DNA of 64,000 nt. Source: Biomphalaria glabrata (Eukaryota; Mollusca; Gastropoda; Planorbidae). The notes beneath the pieces are model-generated. The model had not been told where the DNA came from, did no database searches, and saw only the letters and a list, made by a program, of their open reading frames with translations. The stretch spans positions 27,925,043-27,989,042 of the forward strand of contig NC_074723.1 of assembly GCF_947242115.1 (NCBI RefSeq), written 5' to 3'. A program made the translations under genes and the position numbers. Shown here piece after piece: positions 11,660 through 23,269 of the stretch. How positions within the stretch are numbered: the first letter of the stretch is position 1; every line of letters starts with the position of its first letter.

Positions 11660-12475
11660 AAAGGTGAAAAAAATTGTATGGGCGACAACATTCCGACCCT
11701 AGCAAATGTCAGGGAGTTCATCTTATTTCTTTGGACCATGTGGTAGTGTTTACAGTTGTAGACCTAAAAGTAATAGATTCTCAACTCGGCGAGGAACATC
11801 TGAGGGCAACAAAGATTGTTGTGGTTACTGACTCAAAACCTGTCCTACAGGCAACACCAATGAAGACTTCTTTTCCCACCAGGGAGGGCTAATACCACCC
11901 ACTGAGCAGGCTGTGAGTTTTCAACATACTCTGGCTAGAATTCCAAAAGAAATTATAGAAACTGAAAAGTGGTTTGAGTGCTGGGAAAAGTCCCCCAAAA
12001 AAAACAGCGAAGTCTAGGAGGCGCCCTGACCGCACTTCCCTGTGGTGGAGGCTGCCCAGGCGCGAGCAAGCTGGTATAGCACAGTGGAGTCTGGGAGCGC
12101 ATGAGGCGCCCTGACCGCACTTCCCCTTGGTGGAGACTGTCCAGGTCTGAGAAAGCTATTATAGCACAGTACAGGACAGGCCACTATCCTGTTGGCTCTT
12201 ATTTCTCAAAGCAATCGCCAAACTTTGACTCACGGTGCCCCGCTGCGGGGAAGATGAGAAAACCGAGTCTCATATTTTTTTTGACTGCCCCAGACTTGCT
12301 GATCTCCGTCTCGACAGGTCTGGGAAACCAAACATTCTTGACCTTTATGGTGACATGTATGCACTACGCAAAAAAAAAAAAAAAAAACAACAACAGAGTT
12401 TCTGTCCAGGGCTTTTGCAAGGGAGGATTTGAGCCCCTTAAGTTCTCACTCAAATGGAGTTGATGATGATTATCT
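11660..12475 (+). mobile_element. LINE fragment with RNase H-like piece (I-group-like)
   Basis: A frame at 11674..11892 contains ATKIVVVTDSKPVLQAT, resembling the RNase H 'TDSxxxLQ' segment. Downstream comes TSPWWRLSRSEKAIIAQYRT + GHYPVGSYFS, then a Cys-rich piece and the tail GATGATGATTATC. The order (RNase H, then a 'L.R..Q..I.QYRTGH' segment) is that of RNase-H-bearing LINEs. Several stops and shifts and an internal (A)n run show decay. The 3' end recurs at 27005..27417. It ends about 170 bp before the acceptor of gene A exon 1. Confidence 0.55.
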
Positions 12476-12670
12476 TATTTCTTAGAGCGGAGTGGTACTG
12501 AAGCAGAGCAGCCTACTCAGTTATGTGGCATTTGTTGTCTCTTCAAAGAGAAGGAACCATTGATTTACATGACGCTATTGTATTGTCACTACTTAACATC
12601 TACACATGCACTATGTAATCATCTTGTTTCTGTCATTTGTAGGGAGTTCTACATCACAATAAAACTTAAC

Positions 12671-12778
12671 ATGAAAGCTGTCATTGTTGTGTTAGCATTG
12701 GTCACTCTGGTCAGCGTCCATTGTCAAGATGACAACCCAGTTTCAGAACCTAGACCATCTTGTGAACATAAGGGAGTG
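12671..12778 (+). CDS. Gene A exon 1 (signal peptide, first Cys)
   Basis: Starts at the ATG shared by all three paralogs (ATGAAAGC). Ends GGAGTG|GTAAAG, phase 0, after CEHKGV. A 5' UTR acceptor TTTGTAG|GGAG lies 28 bases upstream, at 12642. Confidence 0.85.
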
Positions 12779-15673
12779 GTAAAGTCTCGTCTTTTTAATT
12801 TTCCTATTCTTCTTACAATTATTCTATTTATATACTTTAACTCTGAGTAGATTTATACCTACGCTTAACCAAGACGCTTTTCATGGCAATGAGGCAACTT
12901 GTAGGGGGAGGGAGATTTCATTTTGAGGTGAGGGTGTTATACTTCTATAGACTAAAGAATGATAAACCATTTGCATTAATGTGTTAAAAAATAATAGAGT
13001 CTTTTCCCTTTCGGGGGCCACTAAAATCGTTTACTTCATTTGTGGAATACCCCGCGTGGAGAATAACACCAGCTCTGGATAGGACATCTACTTCACATGG
13101 GCTTTGAGGCAATATTTTTGGTGAGCTAAAAGGAGGCAATATTTTTTGGTAAACTAAAAGAAGGCAATATTTTTTGGTAAACTAAAAGAAGGCAATATTT
13201 TTTGGTAAACTAAAAGAAGGCAATATTTTTTGGTAAACTAAAAGAAGGCAATATTTTTTAAGAGCTAAAAAGAGGCAATATTTTGGAGAGCTAAAAGGAG
13301 GCAGCCTCTTTTGAGAGGTTCAATGTTCGGCTTCGAGGTTCTGGGTCGCCACTGTGATGTTGCTTGTTCAGGCTGTCTTGAGGTCAACTATGGATGACTG
13401 TTGAATTTCAACCAATTACTCTGCAAGCGTTTGGGTGTTATTGTTCGGGTGTATTCCGTGTAGTTGATCAACAATCCAGACAAAACAAACACATCGGTTT
13501 TAACTAGTAAAGAGATGTAGTCAACGCTGAAGAACAATGTAACATGTATTTATTCTAAGAAAAGGCCACAGTAAAAGTCTCTGTCACTAAACACGTCGTT
13601 ACCCTAGAGGATTCTATCGCTAACTGATTTTCCGGTCTCTAACCCAACATATCCCAAACGTCACTAGTCCCGTTCAATATGCGTCTTCTATGGTGCGTTG
13701 CTAAATAACTAAACTATAAATAAGGTGTCTAACACCTCTTTTGAGAGCTGAAAGAGGCAATATCTTTGGAGAGTTAACATGAGTCAATATTTGTACCCCC
13801 TTGTTTACTTGTTCTCTACCTCTCGGATGTCCATTGAAAATGAAGAGTATTACATTCTTGTCTTCATTGTCTACATGAGATCAACCACATATGTTCATGA
13901 CAGGCTGACCTGCGTAGACATGAACTCCAATTGGTGACAAGGCAGGGAGACCTAGGTCTCCCGTAGTGCCCTGGTAAGGAACTCTGCTGTGTGGCGTAGT
14001 GCCTCATAGCCTCCATACAAAGCTAGTTGACCACTGGATAAGTCTCCCCGCAGCTCGCGGAGCTGGGGACACTCTTGCAAGACGTGCGTAGACATGAGAA
14101 ACAGTTACATCTTCCGGTCATTAAGACCAATTATGATAGTAACATTAATTACCATGCTGTGATATTTCAAAATAAAAAAAAGTCTTAGTCTACAAATAAC
14201 ATTAAATTTGTAAATGATTGTATCTGATCTTGTATGAAGTCTCCTAAATTAGAAATCTCTAAAAACCTATAATTCAAATCAATTTCTAGGTCTACGCATC
14301 GGGTGAACCTGTGCCCTATGACAGTTGTAATCATTGTACTTGTGGTGGCCCTTATATCTATTGTACTTTGATGTTGTGTCCTGAGGATTATGGGATGTGT
14401 TTTGTTGAGGACCAGGTAATGTATAGACACACCTACACAGGACAAAACAGGACAAAAGTTTGGGAAAGAAACCCTATTCAACTTTTGATGTCTTATTGTG
14501 GTTAGAGTCTAAACACAGACCTAGTAATAATAATAATAATAATAATAGGAATGTCTTCGATTGAAAGGTCTGTGAATATAATATTTTTGGTTTGGAAAAC
14601 GCAAACAACTTTTTACACTTATGTCATATCAATAAATATTAACCATTAGTTTAGTTTTATGTATTAAGTTCACCAACATTAAGTTTGTACATATTCGCCA
14701 TTCGAAACTTTACACTAAAGAGATTAAGCATCTGCGGGTTGGCGCAACGTCCTTTCAAGTTGGGCGCTAAGTGTTGACACATGGAGTGGAGTGGTGGGGG
14801 GGGGGGGTCGAAGCTTCTCAATTTTGTTTAATGGAAGTAATTTTTGTAAAAAAATGTATTATAATTATCAATTCGTGTTTGAATATTAACAAAATAAATT
14901 TACATTAAAATAAAATGCAATTTTAATATTATAAGTACGAGATTTTATTTCATGAGAGGGGACTGCAAGAATTTCGAATCGAATTGTTTTGTTACCATGG
15001 TCACGAGTTACTCCTAAGAAAAGGGCGTTGCAGAATGTCGCAACCTAGGGAAACGGTTTGCGGTCATAGCAGTGCGCCTGCGTGGGGCCTCGATTGGGTT
15101 GGCAGAGAAAAAAAATCTATCGCAGCACATCCACAATACGCGGGGTCTGGTGCTTTAGATACCCAGCGCTCCCCCAGACCTCCCTTAGTAGAACCAGCTG
15201 TATCTTCAATACTATTCTCTGATGATGGAAAAAGTTTAAAAAAATTTTTTTTTCTTTCAACCTGAACATCGTGTCATAATTATAAGTATTTAAGTCTTTG
15301 TTTTTATTTACATTCATAAGAACTCCCTTGACCCAATTGTGGGAGCCTATAGCGCTCCTTCACGTACCCGTCTGGCTAAAAATAACGAGAAAGATTTTTT
15401 TTTTCTATGGTTTCGCCATAGTTTAAGACACTTGCGTACGTATTTATAGAAATGTGTTTACCAAGAGAAGATAAGCGAGTAGCAATATGATGTCAACATG
15501 ATAGACCTACAGTCGGCCTACACAATTAAAAAAGACAACATAGGCAGCATTTTGAGTTATGTCTACATTATTTTGAAGTTATTGAAATTTAAAGTTGTAA
15601 CCATAGACTTATATATTAAATCTAGACTGAAAATAGGAAACACATTCTTATCCGCCATTGGTTAATTCACAAA

Positions 15674-15718
<45 letters not shown>

Positions 15719-16569
15719 CCATACAGATTCCTATGTAGGTAACCACTCCATTAGTTACAGGGGAAGTCGCCCCAATCAATCTCTTCTGTCTTAGAAATGT
15801 AACGATCTTTAGTTTTCAAAGTTTAGAAATAATGCAAAATCATTTCTCGGATTATATTCACACAAATATATGAAACAAAGCCAATTCCTGTTAGTTTTCA
15901 ATGAGATAATGTTTCAAAAATCCTAGATCGAAATAATTCATGTCTGTCAATTTTAATCATCTAATGTACATTTAAATAGATTGATTACCTAGATCTTTCT
16001 AAATTATGTATCTAAAAATTGCATAATAATAATTATGAGACGAGAGTACTCTTATTTTCGATGTTCTGGATCTAAGAATTAAATTATATATTACATAGGT
16101 TAGGGTAAAAAAAAAAGACTACTTCTTATAGTTACTTTACAAAACAACGCCTTGTTTCAACTTTAAAAAAAAAATTTCACGACATTTTTTGTAGTTTTTA
16201 AAGATCTCCATGTCTAGTGACAGTTCAGTCTAGATATAATATATATAAGTCTTTGGTTGTAACACGGTGTTTCGAAGATGCATTAATCAATATCTTTTTA
16301 TAATCAGGAAAACAAATCCTTTATTTTCGAATTAATATTAGTCATGATTTTTAAGCCTCTTGTTTGAATGATGATACAGCGAGTTAACATTATCATTACA
16401 TAAGGATGCTCACTAAAATTGTCATTGTTTACTCTTCCCCCAGTGGTATAACAACGGCACTGTGGTACCTTCAGGTGACTCATGTAACACCTGTGTATGT
16501 GAAAATAATGAGGTGACCTGTACTCTAATGGCGTGTGATGATCAAGTCATTGAAGAACCAACGGAATAA
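12671..16569 (+). CDS. Gene A: secreted two-module VWC/pacifastin-like Cys-rich protein
   Basis: Coding exons 12671..12778, 14290..14415 and 16444..16569 join in phase 0 to give 119 residues. Residues 1-18 (MKAVIVVLALVTLVSVHC) form a signal peptide; the mature chain would start QDDNPVSEP. Two modules follow, each with six cysteines: C-x17-C-N-H-C-T-C-x6-C-T-L-M-L-C and C-x17-C-N-T-C-V-C-x6-C-T-L-M-A-C. The spacing of the first two cysteines fits the N-terminal half of VWC domains; CNxCxC...CTxxxC fits pacifastin inhibitors. The likely role is a secreted binding or protease-inhibitor protein, perhaps in defence (Lymnaea granularin is a known small VWC protein), but function is inference. It is the first of three tandem paralogs. 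AATAAA overlaps the stop codon. Confidence 0.85.
13106..13304. repeat. 28-bp tandem repeat in gene A intron 1
   Basis: The unit is GGCAATATTTTTTGGTAAAC + TAAAAGAA, about six to seven copies, degenerate at both ends. Related text (GAGAGCTGAAAGAGGCAATATC) resumes at 13743 after the LTR fragment, so the insertion split the array. Confidence 0.85.
13353..13734 (-). mobile_element. LTR fragment with primer-site region (fossil)
   Basis: Read on the - strand it begins TGTTAGACACC, carries AATAAA near the middle and ends CATCACA. TGGCGACCCAGAACC follows, like a primer-binding site. It is therefore one LTR plus a little leader of a retroelement, broken; the family is not assigned. A 13-bp direct repeat (CCTCTTTTGAGAG, 13305..13317 and 13735..13747) brackets the piece within the 28-bp array. 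Confidence 0.45.
14290..14415 (+). CDS. Gene A exon 2 (module 1)
   Basis: Acceptor TTTCTAG|GTCTAC, donor GACCAG|GTAATG, 42 codons, phase 0 at both ends. Encodes VYASGEPVPYDSCNHCTC, then CTLMLCPEDYGMC. The last Cys belongs to module 2. Confidence 0.85.
14416..16443. other. Gene A intron 2, no gene seen
   Basis: Holds an (AAT)n run at 14524..14547 and (AT)n at 15679..15714. The G-run at about 14797..14807 and the GC-richer stretch 14990..15200 have no recognisable coding content. The segment at 16190..16290 is repeated at 22548..22650. Confidence 0.6.
16444..16569 (+). CDS. Gene A exon 3 (module 2 and C-terminus)
   Basis: Acceptor TCTTCCCCCAG|TGGTAT. Encodes WYNNGTVVPSGDSCNTCVC, CTLMAC and an acidic tail DDQVIEEPTE. 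The stop TAA (16567) lies within AATAAA (16565..16570). Confidence 0.85.
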   Translation, partial: WYNNGTVVPSGDSCNTCVCENNEVTCTLMACDDQVIEEPTE

Positions 16570-16679
16570 AAAAGCTGTTGGGTTACTCAGTCTATAGGAA
16601 GGAATTGAAAAAAAAAAAGAAATAAACTTTCAATTTTATCTATATCTTTTTTCTTTTGTTTTCTAAGATTCTTCATCAG

Positions 16680-16830
16680 AAAAAATTATTTATCTATTTA
16701 TCTATGTATCTATCTATGTATCTATCTATCTATGTATCTATGTATCTATGTATCTATGTATGTATGTATGTATGTATGTATGTATGTATGTATGTATGTA
16801 TGTATGTATGTATGTATGTATGTATGTATG

Positions 16831-16878
<48 letters not shown>

Positions 16879-16890
16879 CATGCCTGTCTG
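16680..16890. repeat. Mixed TATC/TATG tetranucleotide array
   Basis: CTAT-, then (TATG)n from about 16738 to 16830, then (TATC)n to 16878. Its long open frames (YVCMYVCM) are artefacts. Confidence 0.95.
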
Positions 16891-17124
16891 TCTGCCTACA
16901 AGTAAAATGACACACGTATTTTTACTATGAAAGAGAAGTCAAACAACATTATATTTAACAAAAACATGATTACAAAGAGAGTTTGTGTTACACAAACTCA
17001 GAGGCGGCCCCCGTCGAAGTCGGATCCCTGTCGGATCTGCATATTCGCAAATAATATTCAAGAAGTGATTTGATTTTGATGTAAAATGTTTTACATGTTT
17101 CGGATGTTCCTTCAGAGTTGAAGA

Positions 17125-17250
17125 TAATTACTTCCTAGTCCAAACCTCCCGCAGGACGACGGGGGATGGGAGCGGGGAGGGTTTGAACCCTGGACCATCC
17201 ATAAATCTGAACGACAGTCTAGCGCGAAAACCGCACGACCAGGCAGCCAT
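17125..17250 (-). mobile_element. tRNA-derived SINE head, second family
   Basis: On the - strand GGCTGCCTGGTCGTGCGGTT resembles an A box region and GGGTTCAAACCCT is a good B box, followed by GC-rich text. It has no tRNA cloverleaf that I can support, so it is a SINE rather than a gene. The text at 16985..17030 is also a piece of the composite repeat end (GTTTGTGT...GGCGGCCCCCG). Confidence 0.5.
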
Positions 17251-17599
17251 CCGATGGTCAAAAGTAATAATGTTTCAAAGATTCATTTGCCGTAAATTTA
17301 AATCTAAATTAAATAAAAAAAATAGTAGATTAGTTTTAGTATATTAAAACATTACAATATTGATCAAAACGTTTGGAAATGAAAATCTACACTTTTTTTT
17401 ACACTTTAAGTTTAGAAATTGAAATTCTACATCTTAATCTAGTCTATTTTTGTCTAAACAAGATCTACAAATTCTAGATATAGACTCTAAAATAATTTTA
17501 ATTAGAATATAAATCCAGATCTAGATATACTGTAATAAAAATCTAGATCTAGTTTAAAAAATCTAGATTAGATCTAAATCAAGATATCATTCCTTTTTT

Positions 17600-18100
17600 A
17601 AACGCGAGTCACATAACCAGGCTTAATAAACATTACTATACCGAGTTCTTTTTTCATTTCATTTAAAGAACTCATTCCATGTGACGTCAAAGGAAAAAAA
17701 AACACTAAGTCACACGGCCTAGCTAGAATAAAAATCGCCTTCATCATTACGAGCCATTTATAGAGTGTTCATAGACATTGGTGCACCGAGTGCGTTCTTT
17801 TAGCATTTCTTTTAAAGAATTCATTCCATATGACGTCAAAGGAAAAAAAAAACACTACGTCACACGGCTTAGTTAGACTAAAATATGTTTTTATTAATAC
17901 AAGCAATTTTTCGAGGGTTAATAGACATTGGTGCACCGAGTGCGTTCTTTTAACATTACATTTAAAGAGTCCATTCATATGACGTCAAAGAAAAAAAAAT
18001 TCCATTACCTCACAATAGGCTAGTACCGGTACCATAAAAAAAATGTCTTTATTTACACGAGATATTTAACGAGGACATTGGTGCACTGTGTTCTAATAGA
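17600..18100. repeat. 149-bp tandem repeat with CRE sites
   Basis: Three units plus a partial one. Each holds TTTAAAGAACTCATTC-like text, a perfect TGACGTCA palindrome (17682, 17831, 17980; spacing 149 and 149), a run of A, then ACGTCACACGGC-like text and GACATTGGTGCACCGAGTGC. A related single segment lies at 31570..31640. TGACGTCA is the CREB/ATF consensus; activity is not shown. Confidence 0.85.
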
Positions 18101-18109
18101 ATTTATTTA

Positions 18110-19370
18110 AAAAGGATCAAAGCCGCATTGTTTTTGCGTTTTGTCTGTCAGTCGGTCTGTCCGTCATCTTGATATAAAAAAAAACAACAACTAAAAGTTA
18201 TTTAAAATTGATTAACCTTTATTCTACGTTTCAAAACATCGCAATAATTTTTAGGTATGAACACAATTGAAAAGTTTATATAATAGATTGTTCCGGATGT
18301 TTGTATAAATAGTAAAAGAAAAAGAGAATTTCAGATAAATGAAATACCGTTAATTAAAATTTTTGGATGGTCTCGTATAAAAATTAGATGTACTACAGCC
18401 ATGTGGAGAGATTTTCATACCTTACTTTGGTGTTTGGATTCTGTTTTCCTTAAAAATCGGAACATAATATTAACGATAATTAGATTTTTTAATGTTTTAG
18501 GTAGAAAGTTAAATGTACTGTAAGAGAGTAGTGAGTTAAAATATTTTTCATAAAAATCCGTAAAAACATTATTTCGTAAATGAGAAGATTATTTGTTTAT
18601 TAATTAGAAGAGGGAGTTCAAACAATTATTTGGCGTTAGTAGATTTTTAAATAAATTCCGAAATTTCTGGCGACGATTTATAAGAAACAAAATCCGGAAC
18701 TTTCTTTATCGATTACAAAACTTCTATGTTATGTTTTAGCAAAACAAATTAAATGTCTAAAAAGTAATTTTCAGTAATCAATTCTAGTAAATTACTTTTT
18801 TTTAAAGCCCTGAACAACCTATTGTCGATATTTTTAAAATTTGCTTAAAGATGAAAATACGGAACAATTTGATATTGATAACCAAATTATAGTGACGCAT
18901 TGTCAAATAATATAAGTATAATATTAGTAAATTATGCGATTTCAAACAATCATTAGGCATAATTCATGTTTTATAAAACAATATCCGGAACTTTTTTACA
19001 CTTAATGAAATATAAGTCAGTATAGAGATTTTGATTTAGCATTTATATGCTATTTACATAAAAAACAGAACAACATATTATTGATAATGTGTTTTTGCAA
19101 CGTTTAAGCATGGAAATTGAATGTAATATAAGTTAGAAGAGCAAACAAACATTTGTTGGGGTTGATTAGTTTTGCACAAAAAAATCCGGAACAATCAATA
19201 TTTAGATACTTAAAACTATTGAGATGTTACGGGAGGAACATTAAAGTGTAAATCAGATTTTCAATAGCTTTTAGAGTTCTAGTTTTTTTTAATCTAATCG
19301 TGACGACAGACCGACCAACAGACAAAACGCACAAAAATAATCTTCTTTTATTCGGATGGGGGCACTAAAG
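18110..19370. mobile_element. Element with inverted ends and internal CCGGAAC repeats
   Basis: The left arm has TTTTTGCGTTTTGTCTGTCA + GTCGGTCTGTCCGTC (18131 onward). The right arm (19300..19365) is its imperfect complement, GACAGACCGACCAACAGACA + AAACGCACAAAAATAA. Between them the motif ATCCGGAAC or a near variant recurs about eight times, every 90 to 150 bp, followed by similar AT-rich text. No coding frame is seen. It is a non-autonomous DNA element or structured satellite; the family is unknown. Confidence 0.5.
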
Positions 19371-19439
19371 AAAAAATAAATAAAATCTGATTTTTTTAAA
19401 AAGTTTAAGGAATTGGTTTAGCACCTGGTCATGTAGCGA

Positions 19440-22064
19440 CGTTACGCTACTGCACGAAAATCGCTGCATAAAAAGTCCATTAAAAAAAATGTGCGATCAG
19501 ACGGCTGAGTCTAAGAAGAAGAAAGGTGGAGGGCTTTGTGTGTACATCAACCTCAAATACTGTACCAACTACACGGTTAAAAAGAGAATGTGCTGTACGG
19601 ATCTAGAACTACTGGCGCTTTCATTGAGACCTTTTTATTTGCCACGAGACTTTGGTGTTATTTACATAGTCCTGGTTTATGTTCCGCCTACAGCCAAAAC
19701 GGAAGTTGCAGCTGCAATCATCGCTGACGTAGTGCATGAGTTTCAGACAAGGTCACCGGACGCACCAGTAGTTATACTGGGTGATTTTAATAAATGCACC
19801 TTGAAGGTTGACCTACCCACATTCTATCAACACATTTCATGTCCGACAAGAGAGAACAGAACTCTGGACTTATGTTATTGTAACATCAAAGGGGCATTCA
19901 CATCTCGTGAAAAGCCACCACTAGGATCATCGAACCACAAAACAATACAACTGCTGCCTACTTACCGTACAAAACTTAAAGAAGGAAAAATCATTAAAAA
20001 AAAACGTACAAGAATGGACTCAAGACAATATTCACAAACTACAGGGATGTCTAGACTGCACTGACTGGAATTTGTTCAAAGAGACCACTTCAAATCTGGA
20101 AGAATGGGTCGACGCAGTGACAAATTACATCAAATTCTGTGAAAACATGTGTGTCAGCACTAAGAGCATCAAGATATACCCCAACAATAAACCATGGGTC
20201 ACTGCAAAAATAAAACGGGAAATAATCAAAAAGAAAAGAGCATTTATGAGTGGCGATGGACAGACAAGGAAAATTGCTCAACGAAATCTCAACGTCGTTC
20301 TTGAGGAAGGGAGGAGAAACTATTGCACCAAGCTGGAAGACTCAATTAATACAAGTGACATGAGACAGGCATGGGGCATCATGAACAAAATGGCAGGAGC
20401 ACAAGTCAAAATTAAAAATAATCTTGCTACAAGAGACGAAAAAACATTGGCCAACGAGTTAGATGATTTCTACACGAAAGATTTTAATTATCTAAGACTC
20501 AAAGCCCTTGAGGATGTCAATGTTAACAACTGCTTAGAATTGGCGATTACTAAAGAGCAAATTTGTAACATTTTCAAAAACGTCAACCCAATGAAAGCTG
20601 GTGGGCCTGATGGAATAAAAGGGCGAATCTTAAAAGAATGTGCTGAACAACTAGCTGAACCTTTCCAAGATATTTTTTCTACTTCATTACTAAACCATGA
20701 GATACCACCTGTGTGGAAGTCATCTATAATTGTACCTGTGCCAAAGGTTTCCAAACCGAAGGAAATGAATGACTGTAGACCTGTTTCACTTACTTCCATT
20801 GTGTCTAAATGTTTAGAAAAATTGGTTAAAATGTTTCTTCTGAATGATCTTTGTAATAAGTTAGACCCTTTACAATTTTCTTACCAAAAGGGTAAAGGTG
20901 TAGACGATGCCATCCTAAATATTTTAAACTGTGTCTACAAACATCTGGACTTACCGAACACTTATGTAAGATTGCTCTTTATTGATTTCTCATCAGCTTT
21001 TAACACTATACAACTTCATTTACTCATTGAAAAGATGAAAGCGTTGCAGATTAGTCCATACATAATACTATGGGCTAATGAATTTTTGACCCAGAGAGCT
21101 CAGAGGGTTAGGGTAAACAATGTTATATCTAATGAACGCATAGTTAACACAGGGGCACCCCAGGGGGCTGTGACATCGCCATTATGGTTCATTTTGTACA
21201 CCAATGATTTTCAATCCGATAGTTCTTGTTGCTCCTTCACAAAATTCGCTGATGATGCGGCTCTTCTTGCCCTGCTCTCAGAGAGCTCAGACGTAAATGA
21301 GTATTTCAAAGAATTAGAACACATTGAAGAATACTGTAAAGATAATTTTTTATTATTAAATGTAAAAAAAACCCAAAGAAATGATAATCGATTTTCGTAG
21401 GGACAAGAAGGAAAATGATATTGTTTCTGTAGCTGGAGAGACTATTGAAATTGTGCAAACCTTTAAATACCTTGGTACTATCCTAGACAATAAACTAAAT
21501 TTTACTGCAAATACTGATTATATCAGCAAAAAAGGGCAGCAAAGATTACGACTACTAAGAAAACTGTCCTCGTTTAATGTTAGCGAAAAGGCCTTGGCTA
21601 TGTTTTATCACGCTCACATCTGCAATATTTTAAGTTTCAATATCACTGCCTGGTATGGCAATCTGAGCATTAAAAATAAAAATAAACTTAATAGAATCCT
21701 AAATGCTGCTGGCAAAATCATTGGCAAAAAACAAGCCCCATTTGGGCAGTTGTTTGAGACAAACATCTATAAAAAAGCTAACAAGATCCTCGAAATAAAG
21801 AATCACCCTTTGTGTCGGGATTTTGTGATTTTACCATCACAAAAGAGATACAAGACACCGATAGCAAAGACAAACAGACACAAACACTCTTTTGTTCCCC
21901 TGGCAATCAAATCATTAAATAAGAACAATCTGGTATAAACTTTGTCACATGTAAATTATGAGTGAGTCTGTTGTGAATGTACACTTTGGTTTCTTATAGT
22001 TATAATGTTTTTTGTTTGGTGTAATGCACAAATTGTAAGACAAATTTCCTTACGGATAATAAAG

Positions 22065-22085
<21 letters not shown>
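19440..22085 (+). mobile_element. CR1/L2-like LINE, 5'-truncated, two frameshifts
   Basis: Endonuclease C-terminal half at 19489..19995 (IVLVYVPPTAKTEV, VVILGDFNK, SSNHKTIQLLP). Reverse transcriptase at 20072..21360: GGPDGIKGRILKECAEQL, VPVPKV, LLFIDFSSAFNTIQ, GAPQGAVTSPLWF and the FADDAAL catalytic box. After the RT come IIDFRRDKKEND, FKYLGTILDNKLNFTAN and HPLCRDFVILPSQKRYKTP, ending at a stop near 21938. Single-base frame changes occur near 19995 and 21370, both in runs of eight A. The 3' tail is (ATT)n at 22068..22095. The first half of the endonuclease is missing. It is recent by its open frames but not active as read. Confidence 0.85.
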
Positions 22086-22094
<9 letters not shown>

Positions 22095-22097
<3 letters not shown>

Positions 22098-22480
22098 CGG
22101 AAGTGAAACATAGCCCATCCACTCTTGGCAGGAAACAAAACTGAATATATTCCACCTCCAATGCTTAAAGCGGATTCTTGAAATAATGTGGCAAGATTAA
22201 ATATCCAACGTGGACGTCGTGTGAAAAGCAGGTTGCAAGATAGTTGCGCTATTATCATGTGTAGATAAATTGGCTGGCCTGGACATTTTAACAGAATGCC
22301 ACAAGGTCGACTTTCACAAGACATTCTGTATGAAGACCTAGTAGAAGGCAGTAGAGCCGCAGGTCGCCCCATTTTATGGTATACTAATGTATGCAAACGC
22401 GACATGAAGCTCTATAAAATCTACATCAACATTTAGCCAAAAGAAGCTCTGGATAGATTCACATGGAAAGTAAGCATAGA
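22095..22480 (+). mobile_element. RTE-like LINE C-terminal fragment
   Basis: Broken reading with YGSETWPIHSWQETKLNIFHLQCLKRILEI in pieces, then DKLAGLDILTECHKVDFHKT-like text and GRPILWYTNVCKRDMKLY. This is the post-RT region (Y-G-S-E-T-W ... R-R-I-L ... G-R-P) of RTE-type LINEs, with several stops. It directly follows the CR1/L2 tail. Confidence 0.5.
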
Positions 22481-22547
22481 GGAAGGGTGTTGTATGGCAG
22501 ATGGGCGCACACTTAAGCATAGAAATGATGAAAGTGCCATAGCGTTC

Positions 22548-22650
22548 TGTTTAAAAGATCTCAATGTCTAGTGACAGTCCAGTCTAGATATCTATATTTA
22601 TAAGTCCTTGGATGTAACACAAAGTTTCGGAGCTGCATTATTTTTTACAG
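22548..22650 (+). repeat. Dispersed repeat, second copy of 16190..16290
   Basis: Shares AAGATCTC(A/C)ATGTCTAGT, CAGTC(C/T)AGTCTAGATAT and a GTAACAC(A/G)..GTTTCG(G/A)AG(C/A)TGCATTA end with the segment in gene A intron 2. The family is unknown. Confidence 0.7.
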
Positions 22651-23269
22651 AAGTGTATCAAGGATTGGCCTCTTAAGCCACACGAGAAGTTGCAAAGGAA
22701 AAAAATTGATTAGACGTTAAATGCCGCAGACACAGAGTTAAATTTAGTTAATTATAAGTTTATAAATGTTCAGTTAAATGTCACGTGTTCATGTTCAGTA
22801 GGTACAAAGCTTACAGTGCTACACATAGAATACTAAGTACTAGACCTGAAAGAAAAACGAGTAAGATAAGTATCCTCCATGAGACATAACCCCTGGCTGT
22901 GGGCACATCTGGTGGTGTGCTTAGTAACAGCATCGAAATTTAGGAAGGCTTCGTCTAGACAAAAATAATAAAAAAAAAACTTATACAAATTGTAATTGAA
23001 TCAATTAGTTTGGATCAGTCATGCAATTACATTTTTTTTATAGATCTAGACCAACTATTAGCGATTAGAAATATTTTAACAATTGTATTTGTTTTGTGCT
23101 TTTAAATTACTCAATACACTTATGTGGGTGAATTTTTAAAGAAAGGGAATGAACTGATTTCGAACTCATGGTTCAAGCCGACATACTAACCTCTCAGCTA
23201 ATGAGGTGGTTATGAAAATAGAAGATTGTATGGTTTAAATTTTTTTTTCAAACTTCCTGTGCCCCATAA

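Noticed and set aside
16656-16930. Frames made of YVCMYVCM/LSIYLSIY
   Set aside because: Tetranucleotide microsatellite.
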